From: Thermococcus sp.
GTDB lineage: Archaea > Methanobacteriota_B > Thermococci > Thermococcales > Thermococcaceae
Length of the DNA: 64,000 nucleotides
NCBI RefSeq assembly: GCF_027052235.1
Contig: NZ_JALUFF010000063.1
Coordinates: 18,044-82,043, forward strand
Direction of reading: 5' to 3'
Shown: one piece after another, positions 17,129-26,709 of the stretch
Layout of the letters: every line of letters starts with the position of its first letter
Position numbering within the stretch: the stretch's first letter is position 1
Notes under the pieces: generated by a model
The model's database searches: none
Told to the model about the DNA's origin: nothing
What the model saw: only the letters and a program-made list of their open reading frames with translations
Position numbers and translations under genes: made by a program

Positions 17129-18028
17129 TTATCCCTCTAATTTGCACTGTACGAGACAAGGAAGTGCAAATGCTAAACCAACACATGCCACGCATAATCC
17201 CACACTGTAGGGATTGGGCATTACAAAAGCAGTCCAACAGGTCCAATAGCATAATTTAGCTAAGTCGCTATCTCCGACAAGTTTTTCTAGTATACAACCT
17301 ACAACACATGCCCCATATCCATCTATGATCACTGCCACTCCCACTGCTTTCTGTTGGTTGTATTCTGGAAGTGTGAGTCTTACTAAGTGCGATAAGTGTC
17401 TCAGCTCGTAAGCACTTCTGCCCCAGATCCAAGCTGTCTCATCATGCCTCCTAAGCTTCATAAGAACCTTGTTAAGAGTCCAGTAATACTCCGAGAGAGT
17501 CAAGTTGTTTCTGACAATAATACTGTCAGCAACAGGAACTACTCTATTTTCGTCCTTTGGAGCAATGTTCATCCCAGTTAGATAAGCCCTGTACTCGCCA
17601 GTCTTAGGGTCAGTAAATATCCTCGTGACGAGAGTAAAGTTGTACTGGCTCCTCTCGGCACGATAAACGAGCGCGTACATCGTATAGTTAAACGTGCTGT
17701 TGTAGAAGTTCAGCCTGAAGAACAGCAACTGCTCATGCCTTTCACTCATGTTGTAAAGCGTGACTACTGAAACGTTAACTTTGGGAGTAACGTTGGACTT
17801 GTAGAGCGGACAGCCCTTAGTCAGGTTAGTGAAGTTAACGACCTTATTCACCCATGTAACGTTCATCTGGAGCCTGCCCTTATCGTCATACCAGGCAACA
17901 ACCGCCCTGCGGAATGTTATACTGGCGTTGTTAGTGCTCATTGCCATTGCTTGGGGAGCCGCAATCAATTGAAGACTCAGCACCATGGCCACGAGAAACG
18001 TTCCGAAAGCAGTCTTTCTCCAATTCAT
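17129..18028 (-). CDS. Secreted preproprotein with C-terminal halocin C8-like Cys-rich domain (candidate archaeocin)
   Basis: 299 residues. A Sec-type signal peptide (1-29, AMA^M site) is followed by a ~195-residue domain with 11 N-glycosylation sequons between N34 and N175, then a Cys-rich domain from about residue 228 to 299. Its eight cysteines (241, 245, 260, 264, 279, 282, 291, 295) form the pattern CX3C-X14-CX3C-X14-CX2C-X8-CX3C, set in hydrophobic, glycine-rich sequence. Haloarchaeal halocin C8 is made in the same architecture: a ~283-residue precursor whose N-terminal domain gives immunity and whose C-terminal ~76-residue, 10-cysteine peptide is the antimicrobial. The start is the ATG after AGGTGGTGGCC, behind a strong TATA box. 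Homology to halocin C8 is proposed from architecture and cysteine pattern, not alignment. An S-layer-associated or adhesive surface protein is the alternative. Confidence 0.7.
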   Translation of the reverse strand: MNWRKTAFGTFLVAMVLSLQLIAAPQAMAMSTNNASITFRRAVVAWYDDKGRLQMNVTWVNKVVNFTNLTKGCPLYKSNVTPKVNVSVVTLYNMSERHEQLLFFRLNFYNSTFNYTMYALVYRAERSQYNFTLVTRIFTDPKTGEYRAYLTGMNIAPKDENRVVPVADSIIVRNNLTLSEYYWTLNKVLMKLRRHDETAWIWGRSAYELRHLSHLVRLTLPEYNQQKAVGVAVIIDGYGACVVGCILEKLVGDSDLAKLCYWTCWTAFVMPNPYSVGLCVACVGLAFALPCLVQCKLEG

Positions 18029-18068
18029 GGCCACCACCTGACCAGTTGGCCATATTCAATAACACATG

Positions 18069-18084
18069 AAACTATATAAACTTT
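18069..18084 (-). promoter_or_regulatory. Promoter of the archaeocin-like operon
   Basis: Minus strand reads AAAAGTTTATATAGTTT, a near-consensus BRE/TATA element. It is about 45 bases before the ATG at 18028 and leaves a ~20-base leader with the AGGTGGTGG ribosome site. Confidence 0.65.
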
Positions 18085-18784
18085 TCTTTTTAAAGTTGAA
18101 TTAACTAACGTTTTTTTTTCGTAGGATTTTCAATTTATAACCATGCAAAAACGAATCAATTAAGTCGAAAAAAGCCCAAGTAAAAGAACGAACAAAAGAA
18201 CACAAACGATTATTTTATGCAACCAAAGCTCGGGGCGTGGGGGCATAGCCCCTCAGCAACCTTTGCTTGCACAAAGCCTGACCAAATGGCTCTGACTCAA
18301 TTTAATCACCTTGGAACAGTTCGTACGTGCTTTGTAATGAGAAGGCTTGTAGTTGACTTTCTTGGATAGAGTAGCTGATATCTGCTGGGTTTATCTCCTT
18401 CGCGCCCCTCGGGCGCTATGGAAAGTAAACCACATCCAAAAAGTTAGTTCGAGTGTGAAAGCCCATGGGAATAAAGCACACGAAAAGCACGTACAAACTT
18501 TGATGAAACTTTGCAATAGCCTTTGGGAAAGGCTGGCGAAAAAGTACCCTCTCGTTTCAAGGAGCAGAAAATCAGTTGTGCACCTGATTTAATAATTCTA
18601 AGCGGGGGTTTAATGTCAATGGAAACTTTAAAGCGGTTCCAGCTCATTATTGGCGTCCTTCGGACGCCGTTTTAAAAGTGGAACATTCACCAAAAAATAA
18701 AGTTGAGAACAAACCCACTAAAAGCTAAAAATCAAAATCAAAAAGCACTCAACCTTCCGCCGGCGCTTGCGTCAGCAAGGGCCG
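18085..18784. other. Gene-free, hairpin-rich stretch of about 700 bases
   Basis: No convincing protein gene on either strand: the longest open frame (18353-18592, plus) has no ribosome site and an atypical composition. Four short hairpins with three-base loops are visible: GGGGC/GCCCC at 18240-18252, GCGCCC/GGGCGC at 18402-18416, AGCCTTT/AAAGGCT at 18518-18534 and GGCGTCC/GGACGCC at 18652-18668. A TATA-like sequence on the plus strand (around 18209-18220) would start a transcript at the first hairpin. It may encode structured RNA or be the decayed part of the insert. Confidence 0.4.
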
Positions 18785-19789
18785 CTACCAGAGCTTTGGA
18801 TACCAGTCCCTCGGCATGAAAACCTTATCAACGTCCACAGCTATTCCCCTAGTCTTTGTGAGCATCTCCTGACTAGTCATCTTGGCCTTTCCAAGGGCAA
18901 CCAGCTCATCCTTCAGGGTCATTACTGCAACCAGATCGCCGGGTTTTATGCCCTTGTGCAGCTTCACTATCCCGGGAACCGCCAAGTCTGCACCATGAGT
19001 TACCGCGGAAACCGCAGAGTCCCTAATCCACACCTTGGGCAGGTGCTCCACCGCTTTCTCCATCGGCTGTATCGCCTTCCTGAAGTACTCCTCGATGCCG
19101 TCCTCCTTCCAGAAGTGGTAGTAGTCAACCAAATCGTGGAGCGTGACGAGGGTTTCATCCTCCTTGAATGGGCCGCTTCTGGTGCGGCGCAACTCGGCCA
19201 TGTGGGCACCGACGCCGAGGGCCAGGCCTATGTGATGGATAAGGGAGCGGATGTAGGTTCCTGCCTCAACCCCAACCCTAAAGAGCACATCCCTTCCTTC
19301 AATCTCAAGCACCTCGATGTAGTAGACCTTCCTCGTCCTCAACCTTCTCTTGACTGCGCTCCTAAGGGGTGGCCTTTGGATTATCTCACCCTCGAATTCC
19401 TTCATGACTGCTCTGATTTTATCCTCGGGAACGTCACCGTGGAGGTGCATTAAAGCGACGTACTCCTTACCCGCTGGCAAAAGCGCCTGAACTACTCTTG
19501 TTGCCCTCTCAAGCGCAACAGGGAGAACTCCACTCACCTTCGGATCAAGGGTTCCGCCGTGACCTGCTTTGCTGAGGTTGAAGAGTCTTTTAATCCATGC
19601 AACCACCTCATGGCTCGTCGGGCCAGGAGGCTTGTCGAGGTTTATTATGCCGAACTGGATGTGCATTTCCATGGGCCTCTTCTCGGGCGGAAAGCCCCAC
19701 TTCGGGTTCGTCTCAGCCTTCTCATCCCTAACCAGAACCTCGCGCTTTATATCAGCTGGTAGGATTCTCCTGACTTCATCCCTCGCCAT
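18785..19789 (-). CDS. truB: tRNA/rRNA pseudouridine synthase Cbf5/TruB
   Basis: Archaeal Cbf5, the catalytic subunit of H/ACA sRNPs that also makes Psi55 in tRNA without guide. The 334 residues include the archaeal N-terminal extension (ADIKREVLVRDEKAETNPKWG), the LDKPPGPTSHEVVAW motif, the catalytic Asp in HGGTLDPKVSG, and a C-terminal PUA domain (about 245-325, VAVMTLKDELVALGKA). The start MARDEVRRIL follows GGTGATGCTC. It is the last gene of the long ribosomal superoperon strand, ending at the accessory insert. Confidence 0.96.
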   Translation of the reverse strand: MARDEVRRILPADIKREVLVRDEKAETNPKWGFPPEKRPMEMHIQFGIINLDKPPGPTSHEVVAWIKRLFNLSKAGHGGTLDPKVSGVLPVALERATRVVQALLPAGKEYVALMHLHGDVPEDKIRAVMKEFEGEIIQRPPLRSAVKRRLRTRKVYYIEVLEIEGRDVLFRVGVEAGTYIRSLIHHIGLALGVGAHMAELRRTRSGPFKEDETLVTLHDLVDYYHFWKEDGIEEYFRKAIQPMEKAVEHLPKVWIRDSAVSAVTHGADLAVPGIVKLHKGIKPGDLVAVMTLKDELVALGKAKMTSQEMLTKTRGIAVDVDKVFMPRDWYPKLW

Positions 19790-19847
19790 GAGCATCACCG
19801 ATGAGCGTTATCGCTCTAAATTCCTGACACTGCTTATAAACCTGAGC

Positions 19848-20561
19848 TTAATACTTGAACCTGTAGGTAAATGCAGGCCAGCCCGGGAGATACTTCAGGA
19901 GTTTTAGGTAGCCCGGTACGAAGACCTCGCTTTTTCCGGCCTCAAGACCTTTGACTATGGCCCTGGCAACTTTTTCTGGCCCTATTGAGCCCCTGGGAAC
20001 TTTTCCATCCCAGAAATCGGTTTTGACCTGCTTTGGATAGACGCGCATTACGCTGATTCCCAGCTTCCCGAGTTCTCCAGCGAGGTTCAGGGCCATACTG
20101 TGGAGGGCAGCCTTGGAGGCGCAGTAGGAGGGTAGCTCAGGGGCGTTGACAAAGGCCACACCACTTATAACGAAAACAACAGTGGAGCCTTGGCCCATAA
20201 AGGGAAGGAGTTCCCTTGTGAGAATAACGGGAAATAGGGCATTGAGCTTGAAGACACCCTCAAGTTCCTCCGGGGAGTGCTTGATGAGAGGCTTTCTAAG
20301 CCCATAGCCAGCGTTGTTCACGAGCACGTCGAGCCTCTCGATGCCAAGGTCCCTCAACCCCTCGGCAACCTTCTCTGAAGAACCTTGCCTGAGGAGGTCG
20401 GCAACCAAAAACTCAAACCTCTCGCCGAGCTTATTCTTCATTTCCTTAAGCTTTTCCAGATTTCTGGCAACGCCAACAACAAAGTAACCCTCTCTGAGGA
20501 GAGCCACAGCAAGTTCCCTGCCAATGCCACCGGTGACTCCCGTAACGAGAGCAATCTTCAT
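19848..20561 (-). CDS. Short-chain dehydrogenase/reductase family protein
   Basis: A 237-residue NAD(P)-dependent oxidoreductase. The cofactor motif TGVTGGIG (about 7-14), NNAGYG, and catalytic YCASKAA with an upstream Ser are present, so activity is expected. The substrate is unknown. ATG follows CAGGTGGTTCC. It sits between L14e and Cbf5 on the same strand, an odd metabolic guest in a translation operon. Confidence 0.88.
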   Translation of the reverse strand: MKIALVTGVTGGIGRELAVALLREGYFVVGVARNLEKLKEMKNKLGERFEFLVADLLRQGSSEKVAEGLRDLGIERLDVLVNNAGYGLRKPLIKHSPEELEGVFKLNALFPVILTRELLPFMGQGSTVVFVISGVAFVNAPELPSYCASKAALHSMALNLAGELGKLGISVMRVYPKQVKTDFWDGKVPRGSIGPEKVARAIVKGLEAGKSEVFVPGYLKLLKYLPGWPAFTYRFKY

Positions 20562-20617
20562 GGAACCACCTGAGAAAAAGTCCTTTCAAAACATAGGATA
20601 GAAGAGGCCAAAAGGCC

Positions 20618-20869
20618 TCACTCAAGGCTGATTCCAGCCTGCTCAAGGGCCTGCCTTATCTCATCGTCTGAGGCGCCCCTTGGGATGTTTATCTTCTCCG
20701 GAAGGGGCTCAAGGTGCTTGATGTTCATCCTCCTGCGCTTGACCTTGTTGAGGCCAGCACCGGTAACGAGGACGAAGTTCCTGTCTATTATGTCGGCAAC
20801 GACTACCTTCTGACCGGCCCTCCTTCCGGCAATAACAACGGCAATCCTTCCAACGTCTATAGCAGGCAT
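20618..20869 (-). CDS. rpl14e: 50S ribosomal protein L14e
   Basis: An 83-residue archaeal/eukaryal LSU protein with the KOW-like beta-barrel [29 protein letters not shown]. The start abuts the cytidylate kinase stop without a gap, with GGAGGTGGGATGA inside the end of cmk, implying coupling. Confidence 0.95.
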   Translation of the reverse strand: MPAIDVGRIAVVIAGRRAGQKVVVADIIDRNFVLVTGAGLNKVKRRRMNIKHLEPLPEKINIPRGASDDEIRQALEQAGISLE

Positions 20870-21466
20870 TCATCCCACCTCCTTCTTTTTTTCGTTGCCC
20901 GGGTATCTACCCGACCCCGCGTCGCCGTCGGGGTAAAGGTGGTCGATGGCGGCCTTCACAATCGCGAAGACCCCATCGGGACCCCATTTCGCGGTGTTTA
21001 TGATCAAATCATAAATCGACTTGTCCTCGATGTCGATGCCGTAGAGGTTTAAATACCTTTTCCTGTTCCCCTTCTCCCTCTCGGCTATCTCAATGAAGGC
21101 CCGCTCAACGGAGATGCCCTCTCTCCTCGCGACCCTCTTGGCGCGCTCCATTATTGGAGCGTCGAGCCAGATTTTTAGATCGGCGTTCTTGACCATCCAA
21201 CCGGCGAGACGGCCCTCAATAACAACGTTACACTCCTTGGCTGCCTCGACCTGCCTCCTGTCAACCTCTCTGTCTATCTCCGGGTGGAGTTCCGCATATT
21301 TCTGGAACTCCTCAAGGGTCATACCCATTTCCTTGGCCATCTGGCGGAAGATTAGACCAGCGTAGATGTGCTTGAAGCCATAGTGCCTAGCTAGGTTCCG
21401 GCAGAGGGTCGTTGTCCCGGACCCGGCAAGGCCACTGACGGTTATTACGAGGCAGCCCTTCGGCAT
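20870..21466 (-). CDS. cmk: Cytidylate kinase, archaeal type
   Basis: Phosphorylates CMP (and dCMP) with ATP for nucleotide synthesis. The 198 residues open with the P-loop GLAGSGTTT (about 12-20), characteristic of archaeal CMK, followed by EGRLAGWM and the lid around RAKRVARREGIS. Placed between L34e and L14e, the usual archaeal order. Confidence 0.94.
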   Translation of the reverse strand: MPKGCLVITVSGLAGSGTTTLCRNLARHYGFKHIYAGLIFRQMAKEMGMTLEEFQKYAELHPEIDREVDRRQVEAAKECNVVIEGRLAGWMVKNADLKIWLDAPIMERAKRVARREGISVERAFIEIAEREKGNRKRYLNLYGIDIEDKSIYDLIINTAKWGPDGVFAIVKAAIDHLYPDGDAGSGRYPGNEKKKEVG

Positions 21467-21476
21467 GGGGACACCT

Positions 21477-21749
21477 TCAGAGGGCTATGCCGGCCCTTAC
21501 CTGGGCCTTCATGACCTTTCTCATACAGCTCGGGCAGAGGTTCGGGTAGGGCCTCTCAGGCCTCTTCTTGGTTTTGGGGAGCTTCCTGAGTTCGCTCGGC
21601 CTTCCGCGCGGGACACCGTTGAGGGGCCTGCCACAGAGGGCGCAGTGGGCTATCCTCGGCTTCCTCCTCTCAAAGTGTATGACCGTCCTTCCGCCCGGAG
21701 TGCGGACGTACTTCCTCCTCCATGACCTTGACCTGTACATCGGCTTCAT
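21477..21749 (-). CDS. rpl34e: 50S ribosomal protein L34e
   Basis: A 90-residue LSU protein with a zinc-finger formed by CALCGRP and CPSCMRK and the start [20 protein letters not shown]. The start five codons inside the longest frame fits GAGGTGAGAGC. Ten bases from the cmk start. Confidence 0.95.
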   Translation of the reverse strand: MKPMYRSRSWRRKYVRTPGGRTVIHFERRKPRIAHCALCGRPLNGVPRGRPSELRKLPKTKKRPERPYPNLCPSCMRKVMKAQVRAGIAL

Positions 21750-21790
21750 GCTCTCACCTCGCAACCCCTTTTAGCGGAGCGTTTTTAAAT

Positions 21791-22315
21791 TTATCCCATG
21801 TCGAGGAGCTTTCTCAGTATCATACCGACCGCATAGCTCGTGAGGAAGTACCAGCCAAGGTAGCCGAGCTGATCAGGTGGCAGGTTGGAATGATACATCT
21901 TGTGGAACCAGTCGAAGAGGAAGAAGTTGAAGGGTAACTTTGCTATGCCCACTTCAACGTACCACCGCCTGAGCCACCCGAAGAACACCCAGAACAGGGG
22001 CAGTGTGATCAGCATTGGAATCATAGTCTGCTTCATAACCTCGCTCTGCATCTTCATAAGTTCCATCTGCTTCTGCTGAACCTTGCGGAGCTTCTTCTCG
22101 TCCCCACTCTTCTGAGCCTCACGCATTTCCTTCTGGAGCTCCTTGCTGAGCTTCTGTATCTTCTTCTGCTTTTCCACGTCGGTGAAGAAGTAGTATATCA
22201 GCGTGTAGAAACCGCCGATTATTGCTCCCGCTACCGTTATCACCCATATCGGGTGGTACTTCATGATAAAGGGTCCGAACAGGACGTCAAGGAAGTGGTA
22301 TATCGCCTCACTCAT
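21791..22315 (-). CDS. DUF106 membrane insertase (archaeal YidC/Get1/EMC3-superfamily protein)
   Basis: A 174-residue membrane protein with an N-terminal TM helix (about 22-45), a long lysine/glutamine-rich coiled coil facing the cytoplasm ([10 protein letters not shown] to EVMKQTM), then two further TM segments around [14 protein letters not shown] and the C-terminal [18 protein letters not shown]. This is the layout of the Oxa1-superfamily insertases. Next to secY, adk and ribosomal genes, a co-translational insertion role fits. Its start overlaps the adenylate kinase end by eight bases. Confidence 0.92.
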   Translation of the reverse strand: MSEAIYHFLDVLFGPFIMKYHPIWVITVAGAIIGGFYTLIYYFFTDVEKQKKIQKLSKELQKEMREAQKSGDEKKLRKVQQKQMELMKMQSEVMKQTMIPMLITLPLFWVFFGWLRRWYVEVGIAKLPFNFFLFDWFHKMYHSNLPPDQLGYLGWYFLTSYAVGMILRKLLDMG

Positions 22316-22898
22316 ACTCTCCCACCGCCAGATCAAGTACTTTTACAAGCTCATTAACGGCCTCCTCAAGACCCTTATCCTCGTGGTTCTCGATTATCTT
22401 CACGAGGGCGTTTGAGTGCATGGCGTAGCTTATCGCCGCGGCCCTGTTGAGATCCTGATGCCTCTCAATCTGCTCCTCAGTCTCGACATCCCTGTCCCTT
22501 TTGAGGTCACGGAGGCGTCTTCCGAGGATCTCACTTGGGGTGGCCTCGATGATGACTATGAAGTTTGGGTTTATAACCTCGATGACCTCCCTGGGAAAGC
22601 CGAGGAGATACCCAACGGGGGTCTTTATTGTGGCGTGGGTATCGAGTAGCACGGGCTCCTTGCGGGCTATCTCCACAATCCTCTGGGCCGCTTTGAGCTG
22701 TAACTCCTTCTGGGTTCTAGGTTCGAGCTTCCTCATCTCGTCTCTGTGCTTGACGAGGCCGGCCTTAACCGCCTCCTCGAACATGAGGTCACCGAAGTTA
22801 ACGAGCCTGAACTTGGCCCTCGTCCTCTTAAGGGCAATTCTGGTGATGGTGCTCTTTCCGACTCCAGGAATACCGGTGATCATCACTACGAACGGCAT
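22308..22898 (-). CDS. adkA: Adenylate kinase, archaeal type
   Basis: Interconverts ATP, AMP and ADP; the archaeal form is a trimer unrelated in sequence to bacterial Adk. The 196 residues contain GIPGVGKST (about 9-17), [17 protein letters not shown] and the arginine-rich lid [14 protein letters not shown]. The start MPFVVMITG follows GGGTGAGGCTC; an upstream frame is AT-rich and does not match the family. Situated between secY and the insertase. Confidence 0.95.
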   Translation of the reverse strand: MPFVVMITGIPGVGKSTITRIALKRTRAKFRLVNFGDLMFEEAVKAGLVKHRDEMRKLEPRTQKELQLKAAQRIVEIARKEPVLLDTHATIKTPVGYLLGFPREVIEVINPNFIVIIEATPSEILGRRLRDLKRDRDVETEEQIERHQDLNRAAAISYAMHSNALVKIIENHEDKGLEEAVNELVKVLDLAVGEYE

Positions 22899-22970
22899 GA
22901 GCCTCACCCAGGGGGGGGTTCTGCAAGGATAATAAAAAAGCGGACTTAAAAGGTTTTGCAAAAAAGGAAA

Positions 22971-24422
22971 TCACTTCGTGAAGAACTTTCTCAGGGCCGG
23001 GAACATCTCGGTCGCCTGCTCCCTCGCTATTTCCTCGTAGAACCTGTAGAGTATACCGACTGTAAGCAGTATTCCCGTTCCAGTACCAAGCGCCCCGAGG
23101 AAGTCGGCTAGTACTGCCACCACTGCCAGCGTAAAGGAGCCCCAGAAGGTAACGTAGGGTATGTACCTCTGGAGAACCCTCTCAAGGATCCTCGGATCCC
23201 TCCTAAAGCCGGGTATCTGGAGGCCCGCCTGCTGGAGCTGTCTGGCTATGCTTCTGGCATCGAGACCCGTCAGCTCAACCCAGAGGAAACCGAAGATCAG
23301 CGACCAGAATATCGTCTGGAGGGCATACACAGTGGCCCTTACGGGCTCGTTGATAACATGGAAGATGTCCCTCGGCGGATATAGGTACGTGACGAATCCA
23401 CTAGCCGGGAAGCCGTTCTTGTCAAAGGTACCGAGCCAAGTTATGCCGTAGTTGGTGAGGAGCCTGGCCCAGAGCTGTATGTTGGCGTATAAGGCCATGG
23501 TGAGGATTATCGGAATGTTGCTGACGTACATGAACCTTATTGGATACCTGCCACGGACGGTTACACGGCCGTAGCTAAGGGGTATCTCCACGCGCATGCT
23601 TTCGAGGTAGACAACTATGAGGAACACCACTATCGTGCCGGTGAGCTTCACTATGTCCGGCAACGTTGGACCACGGTAAAGTGCACCCATTATGTCACCC
23701 TTGAGCAGGTGCTGGATGAAAGCAGGTATGGCGCCGACTATGGCCGGCTGGTTCGTGAGGGGGTCAATGTACTGGTTGCTTGGCACAGGCGCTAGGGACT
23801 TGTATATGACCGTCTGGGAAACGCCCGCCGCTATGAAGAGGCTTATACCGCTCCCTATACCCCACTTGCTCACGAGCTCGTCAAGGAGTATCAGGAGGGT
23901 CGATGCAAAGCCAAGCTGGAGTATTATGAGGGTTGCAAGACCGAGACCTATGTAGACCACACCGGTGGGGCTGGTAACGGTCTGGAATGCCCCGATTCCA
24001 CCGTTGACCTTACCGAATGCCCCGGCGAAAACGTAGATAGCGGCCTCGAAGAAGCTCATGAAGACTGCGAAGAGCTTCTGGGTGGCCTGGTAAAAGCGCC
24101 TGTCCTCAGGGTTGGAAAGGTCGAGCCTAACTATCTCCGAACCAACGAGGAGCTGCATGATTATACTCGCGGTGACGATAGGGCCTATACCAAGTGTAAG
24201 AAGGGAACCGTTTCTACCGGCGAGAACGAAACGTAGCGTTGCGAAGTAATCCTGCACCTTCGAGGGGATTCCGTAAACGGGTATCTCCGCGAGGATGAAG
24301 TAGAGGAGCAACACTATGCCCGTCCACATGAACTTTTCCTTGAGGGGAACGTGCCTCTTGGGCCTCTCGACCTCGGGGAAATACCTTTCCAGAGCATAGA
24401 TTATGTCCCTAGTCTTTCCCAT
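22971..24422 (-). CDS. secY: Preprotein translocase subunit SecY (Sec61 alpha)
   Basis: Channel-forming subunit of the protein translocase. The 483 residues have ten hydrophobic TM segments; the plug-bearing region [14 protein letters not shown] and the [14 protein letters not shown] motif are present, as is the cytoplasmic loop with [13 protein letters not shown]. The start [18 protein letters not shown] follows GGGTGTTAATC. Ends the L15-SecY part of the spc cluster; SecE is encoded separately at 45463. Confidence 0.97.
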   Translation of the reverse strand: MGKTRDIIYALERYFPEVERPKRHVPLKEKFMWTGIVLLLYFILAEIPVYGIPSKVQDYFATLRFVLAGRNGSLLTLGIGPIVTASIIMQLLVGSEIVRLDLSNPEDRRFYQATQKLFAVFMSFFEAAIYVFAGAFGKVNGGIGAFQTVTSPTGVVYIGLGLATLIILQLGFASTLLILLDELVSKWGIGSGISLFIAAGVSQTVIYKSLAPVPSNQYIDPLTNQPAIVGAIPAFIQHLLKGDIMGALYRGPTLPDIVKLTGTIVVFLIVVYLESMRVEIPLSYGRVTVRGRYPIRFMYVSNIPIILTMALYANIQLWARLLTNYGITWLGTFDKNGFPASGFVTYLYPPRDIFHVINEPVRATVYALQTIFWSLIFGFLWVELTGLDARSIARQLQQAGLQIPGFRRDPRILERVLQRYIPYVTFWGSFTLAVVAVLADFLGALGTGTGILLTVGILYRFYEEIAREQATEMFPALRKFFTK

Positions 24423-24455
24423 GATTAACACCCGCCAAAAGTTAAATTAAAGGTG

Positions 24456-24902
24456 TCAGGCGAGGATGACCTCGCCACCGGCTTCCTTGATCTTTTCCTC
24501 TGCCTTGGGGGTGACGTAGTAGGCCTTGACGACGAGAGCGCGGGTGAGCTTCCCTGTTCCAAGAACCTTGTCGATGCCGAGCTGTGTCGCGTCGAAGACG
24601 AGCTTTCCTTCCTCCTCGTAGATGACGCCCATGTCCTTAAAGAGCTCGAAGTTCTCCTCTATCTCGCTGAGGTTTATAACAGTCGGGGTGTACTGGACAG
24701 CCTTGGGCCTGTGGAAGCCCCTCTTGCCAAGGTGGTCGGGGGCGTACTTGATAAGCCAGGTGAACTTCTGGTCCTTCCTCTTGCCCGTTCCTGCCATTCC
24801 CTTACCGCCCTTGCTTCCGCCGCCGCGGTGCTTCTTCTTGCAGCCCCATCCGTGAGTGTGACTTCCGCGGAGCTTCCTAACCTTCTTCCTCCTCCTTATC
24901 AT
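24456..24902 (-). CDS. rpl15: 50S ribosomal protein L15
   Basis: A 148-residue LSU protein, glycine-rich near the N-terminus ([22 protein letters not shown]) with the C-terminal [26 protein letters not shown] fold. Directly upstream of secY, as in nearly all archaea. Confidence 0.96.
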   Translation of the reverse strand: MIRRRKKVRKLRGSHTHGWGCKKKHRGGGSKGGKGMAGTGKRKDQKFTWLIKYAPDHLGKRGFHRPKAVQYTPTVINLSEIEENFELFKDMGVIYEEEGKLVFDATQLGIDKVLGTGKLTRALVVKAYYVTPKAEEKIKEAGGEVILA

Positions 24903-24913
24903 CTCTCGCCACC

Positions 24914-25381
24914 TCAGAGCATTCTCTCAATGAGTTCGTTTATCTTCTCACCGCGGTAGCCTAAAGCGCCACCCTCCTTGAAGGAGCGCTTCTTGCTCCC
25001 CTTGAGGCCACCCCTCGGCGGGTGGAGCCTGAAGACCGGCTTGAGATTTGGCAAATCTTTGAGCCTCATCTCGCCGTTAACGACTTTCTCGGCGAACTCA
25101 TCGATGCCTATTCCGAGCTTCTCCCTGACGTACTCCTCGGTAACGGGTCTGTTTCCAATGAGCCTTCCGCGCTTCCTGAGGAGCTTTGCCAGGGTTTCCT
25201 TGTCTATCTCGCCCCAGGTTATGTAGTCCTTGACCTTCTGTATCATTCCGCGGTAGCTCGGGTTGTCGTCAACGATTACGAGGTGGTTTATCCTGTGGAG
25301 GCGGAGCATAGCTAGAGTATCCCTCACTTCGCCCCTCGCCCTGATACCGCTCCTCAGCCTTATGAGCGCTAACTTGGCCAT
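24914..25381 (-). CDS. rpl30: 50S ribosomal protein L30
   Basis: A 155-residue archaeal/eukaryal-type L30 (L7 in eukaryotes), longer than the ~60-residue bacterial form. Starts [23 protein letters not shown] with the [14 protein letters not shown] motif; ends with a basic [15 protein letters not shown] segment. Confidence 0.96.
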   Translation of the reverse strand: MAKLALIRLRSGIRARGEVRDTLAMLRLHRINHLVIVDDNPSYRGMIQKVKDYITWGEIDKETLAKLLRKRGRLIGNRPVTEEYVREKLGIGIDEFAEKVVNGEMRLKDLPNLKPVFRLHPPRGGLKGSKKRSFKEGGALGYRGEKINELIERML

Positions 25382-25392
25382 CTTCTCTCACC

Positions 25393-26097
25393 TCACAGCT
25401 CAAAGCTCTGGGGCATCGCCCTGCCAACGACGATACCGTACTTCTCCTCCATGCCGGGTTGGATGGCAACGCGGTTGGTGTTGTAGAGGGCGTTGAAGAC
25501 GGCCTTTGCGAAGTTTACTGTCGTTCTAGTCTCACCAAGTGTCTGAGACCAGACGTCCTGCACTCCAGCGAGGCTGAGTATCTTCTTGCCGACGTCACCT
25601 ATGACGAGGCCGAGACCGCGCGGACCGGGCATGAGCTTGACCCTAACGCTTCCCTCCTTGCCCTCGACGGCGAAGGGTATCGAGTGCGGTCTTCTACAGC
25701 GGCATTCCCATGAGCCACATCCGCGCTTGATCTCGATGATGTTCATCTTGGCGTAGTTGATGGCCTTCCTGATGGCTATGCCGACTTCCCTTCCGTGGCC
25801 GATTCCGAGGCCCACGTAGCCGTCCCTGTTGCCAACTGCCGCGAGAACGCGGAAGCGAATCCTTCTACCGCTGTCGGTCATTCTCACGGTGAGGGCTATG
25901 TCGAGTACCTCTTGGTTCTCCCGGAGGTTGACCTCGGGAAGGAGGACGTCAACTATCTCGGGCTCCTTTATCTGGTAACCCTTCCTGAATATCTCGTGAA
26001 TGTCCGTTATCTGGCCCTCCTTAACGAGCCTGCCGAGCTTCGTCCTCGGCTCCCACTCCTCAAGAACCCTCTGGGCTATCTCTCTCGGGTCGCTCAT
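25393..26097 (-). CDS. rps5: 30S ribosomal protein S5
   Basis: SSU protein involved in decoding fidelity and helicase activity; 234 residues. RNA-binding domain [22 protein letters not shown] and the second domain with [13 protein letters not shown] are intact, as is the CGSWECRC cysteine cluster of archaeal S5. Its start overlaps the L18 stop by four bases. Confidence 0.97.
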   Translation of the reverse strand: MSDPREIAQRVLEEWEPRTKLGRLVKEGQITDIHEIFRKGYQIKEPEIVDVLLPEVNLRENQEVLDIALTVRMTDSGRRIRFRVLAAVGNRDGYVGLGIGHGREVGIAIRKAINYAKMNIIEIKRGCGSWECRCRRPHSIPFAVEGKEGSVRVKLMPGPRGLGLVIGDVGKKILSLAGVQDVWSQTLGETRTTVNFAKAVFNALYNTNRVAIQPGMEEKYGIVVGRAMPQSFEL

Positions 26098-26699
26098 TCT
26101 CTCGCCCCCTCAAACTTCTCGATTATCTTGCCCTTGACCTCTTCAAAGTGCTCGGGGAGTTTTTCAGGCTCAAGGCCCTTAACAAGGTATCCACCGAACT
26201 GCTTCCGGTACAAGCTCTCGTCCTCCTCCTTGAGGGCCCTGGCGTAGTTCGCTATGTGCTCGCCCCTTATCCTGTAGTCCTCCGGGAATATCTCCTCACT
26301 GTGCGGGACGTTTAAGCCGGCATCAACCGCTCCCTTGAGGACTGCGAAGATGCTCGAACCCCTCGTCGGCGGGTGGAGGCCTATGTCAAGGATGGCCTCC
26401 TCGATGCCGGCCTGCCTTGCCTTGTAACCGATGAGCAGTCCGAGAAGGTAGGCACTCGGGGTGTTCCCGGTGTGTCCCTTCCAGCCGAAGTCCCTGATGA
26501 GCTCCCTCGTATGGGCGGAAACGAGTGTCCTGTCACCCTTGGGGTCGTAAACGATTATCTGGGCGATGTGGTGGTTGAGGCTCTTCCTAACAACGAGCCT
26601 CGGCTTCTTGCTCTTGAGGAGCCTGAGCCTCTTGTGGTAGTTGGTCTTGCCCTCTCTCCTCCTCCTGAACGGAACCCTATACCTAGGTCCTCTCGCCAT
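26094..26699 (-). CDS. rpl18: 50S ribosomal protein L18
   Basis: 5S rRNA-binding LSU protein, 201 residues in the extended archaeal form. Starts [51 protein letters not shown] is diagnostic. Overlaps S5 by ATGA. Confidence 0.96.
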   Translation of the reverse strand: MARGPRYRVPFRRRREGKTNYHKRLRLLKSKKPRLVVRKSLNHHIAQIIVYDPKGDRTLVSAHTRELIRDFGWKGHTGNTPSAYLLGLLIGYKARQAGIEEAILDIGLHPPTRGSSIFAVLKGAVDAGLNVPHSEEIFPEDYRIRGEHIANYARALKEEDESLYRKQFGGYLVKGLEPEKLPEHFEEVKGKIIEKFEGARE

Positions 26700-26709
26700 C
26701 TATCTCACC

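Noticed and set aside
18353..18592. 79-codon open frame on the plus strand in the gene-free stretch
   Set aside because: No ribosome site, atypical amino acid composition, and it runs across two hairpins; more likely chance.
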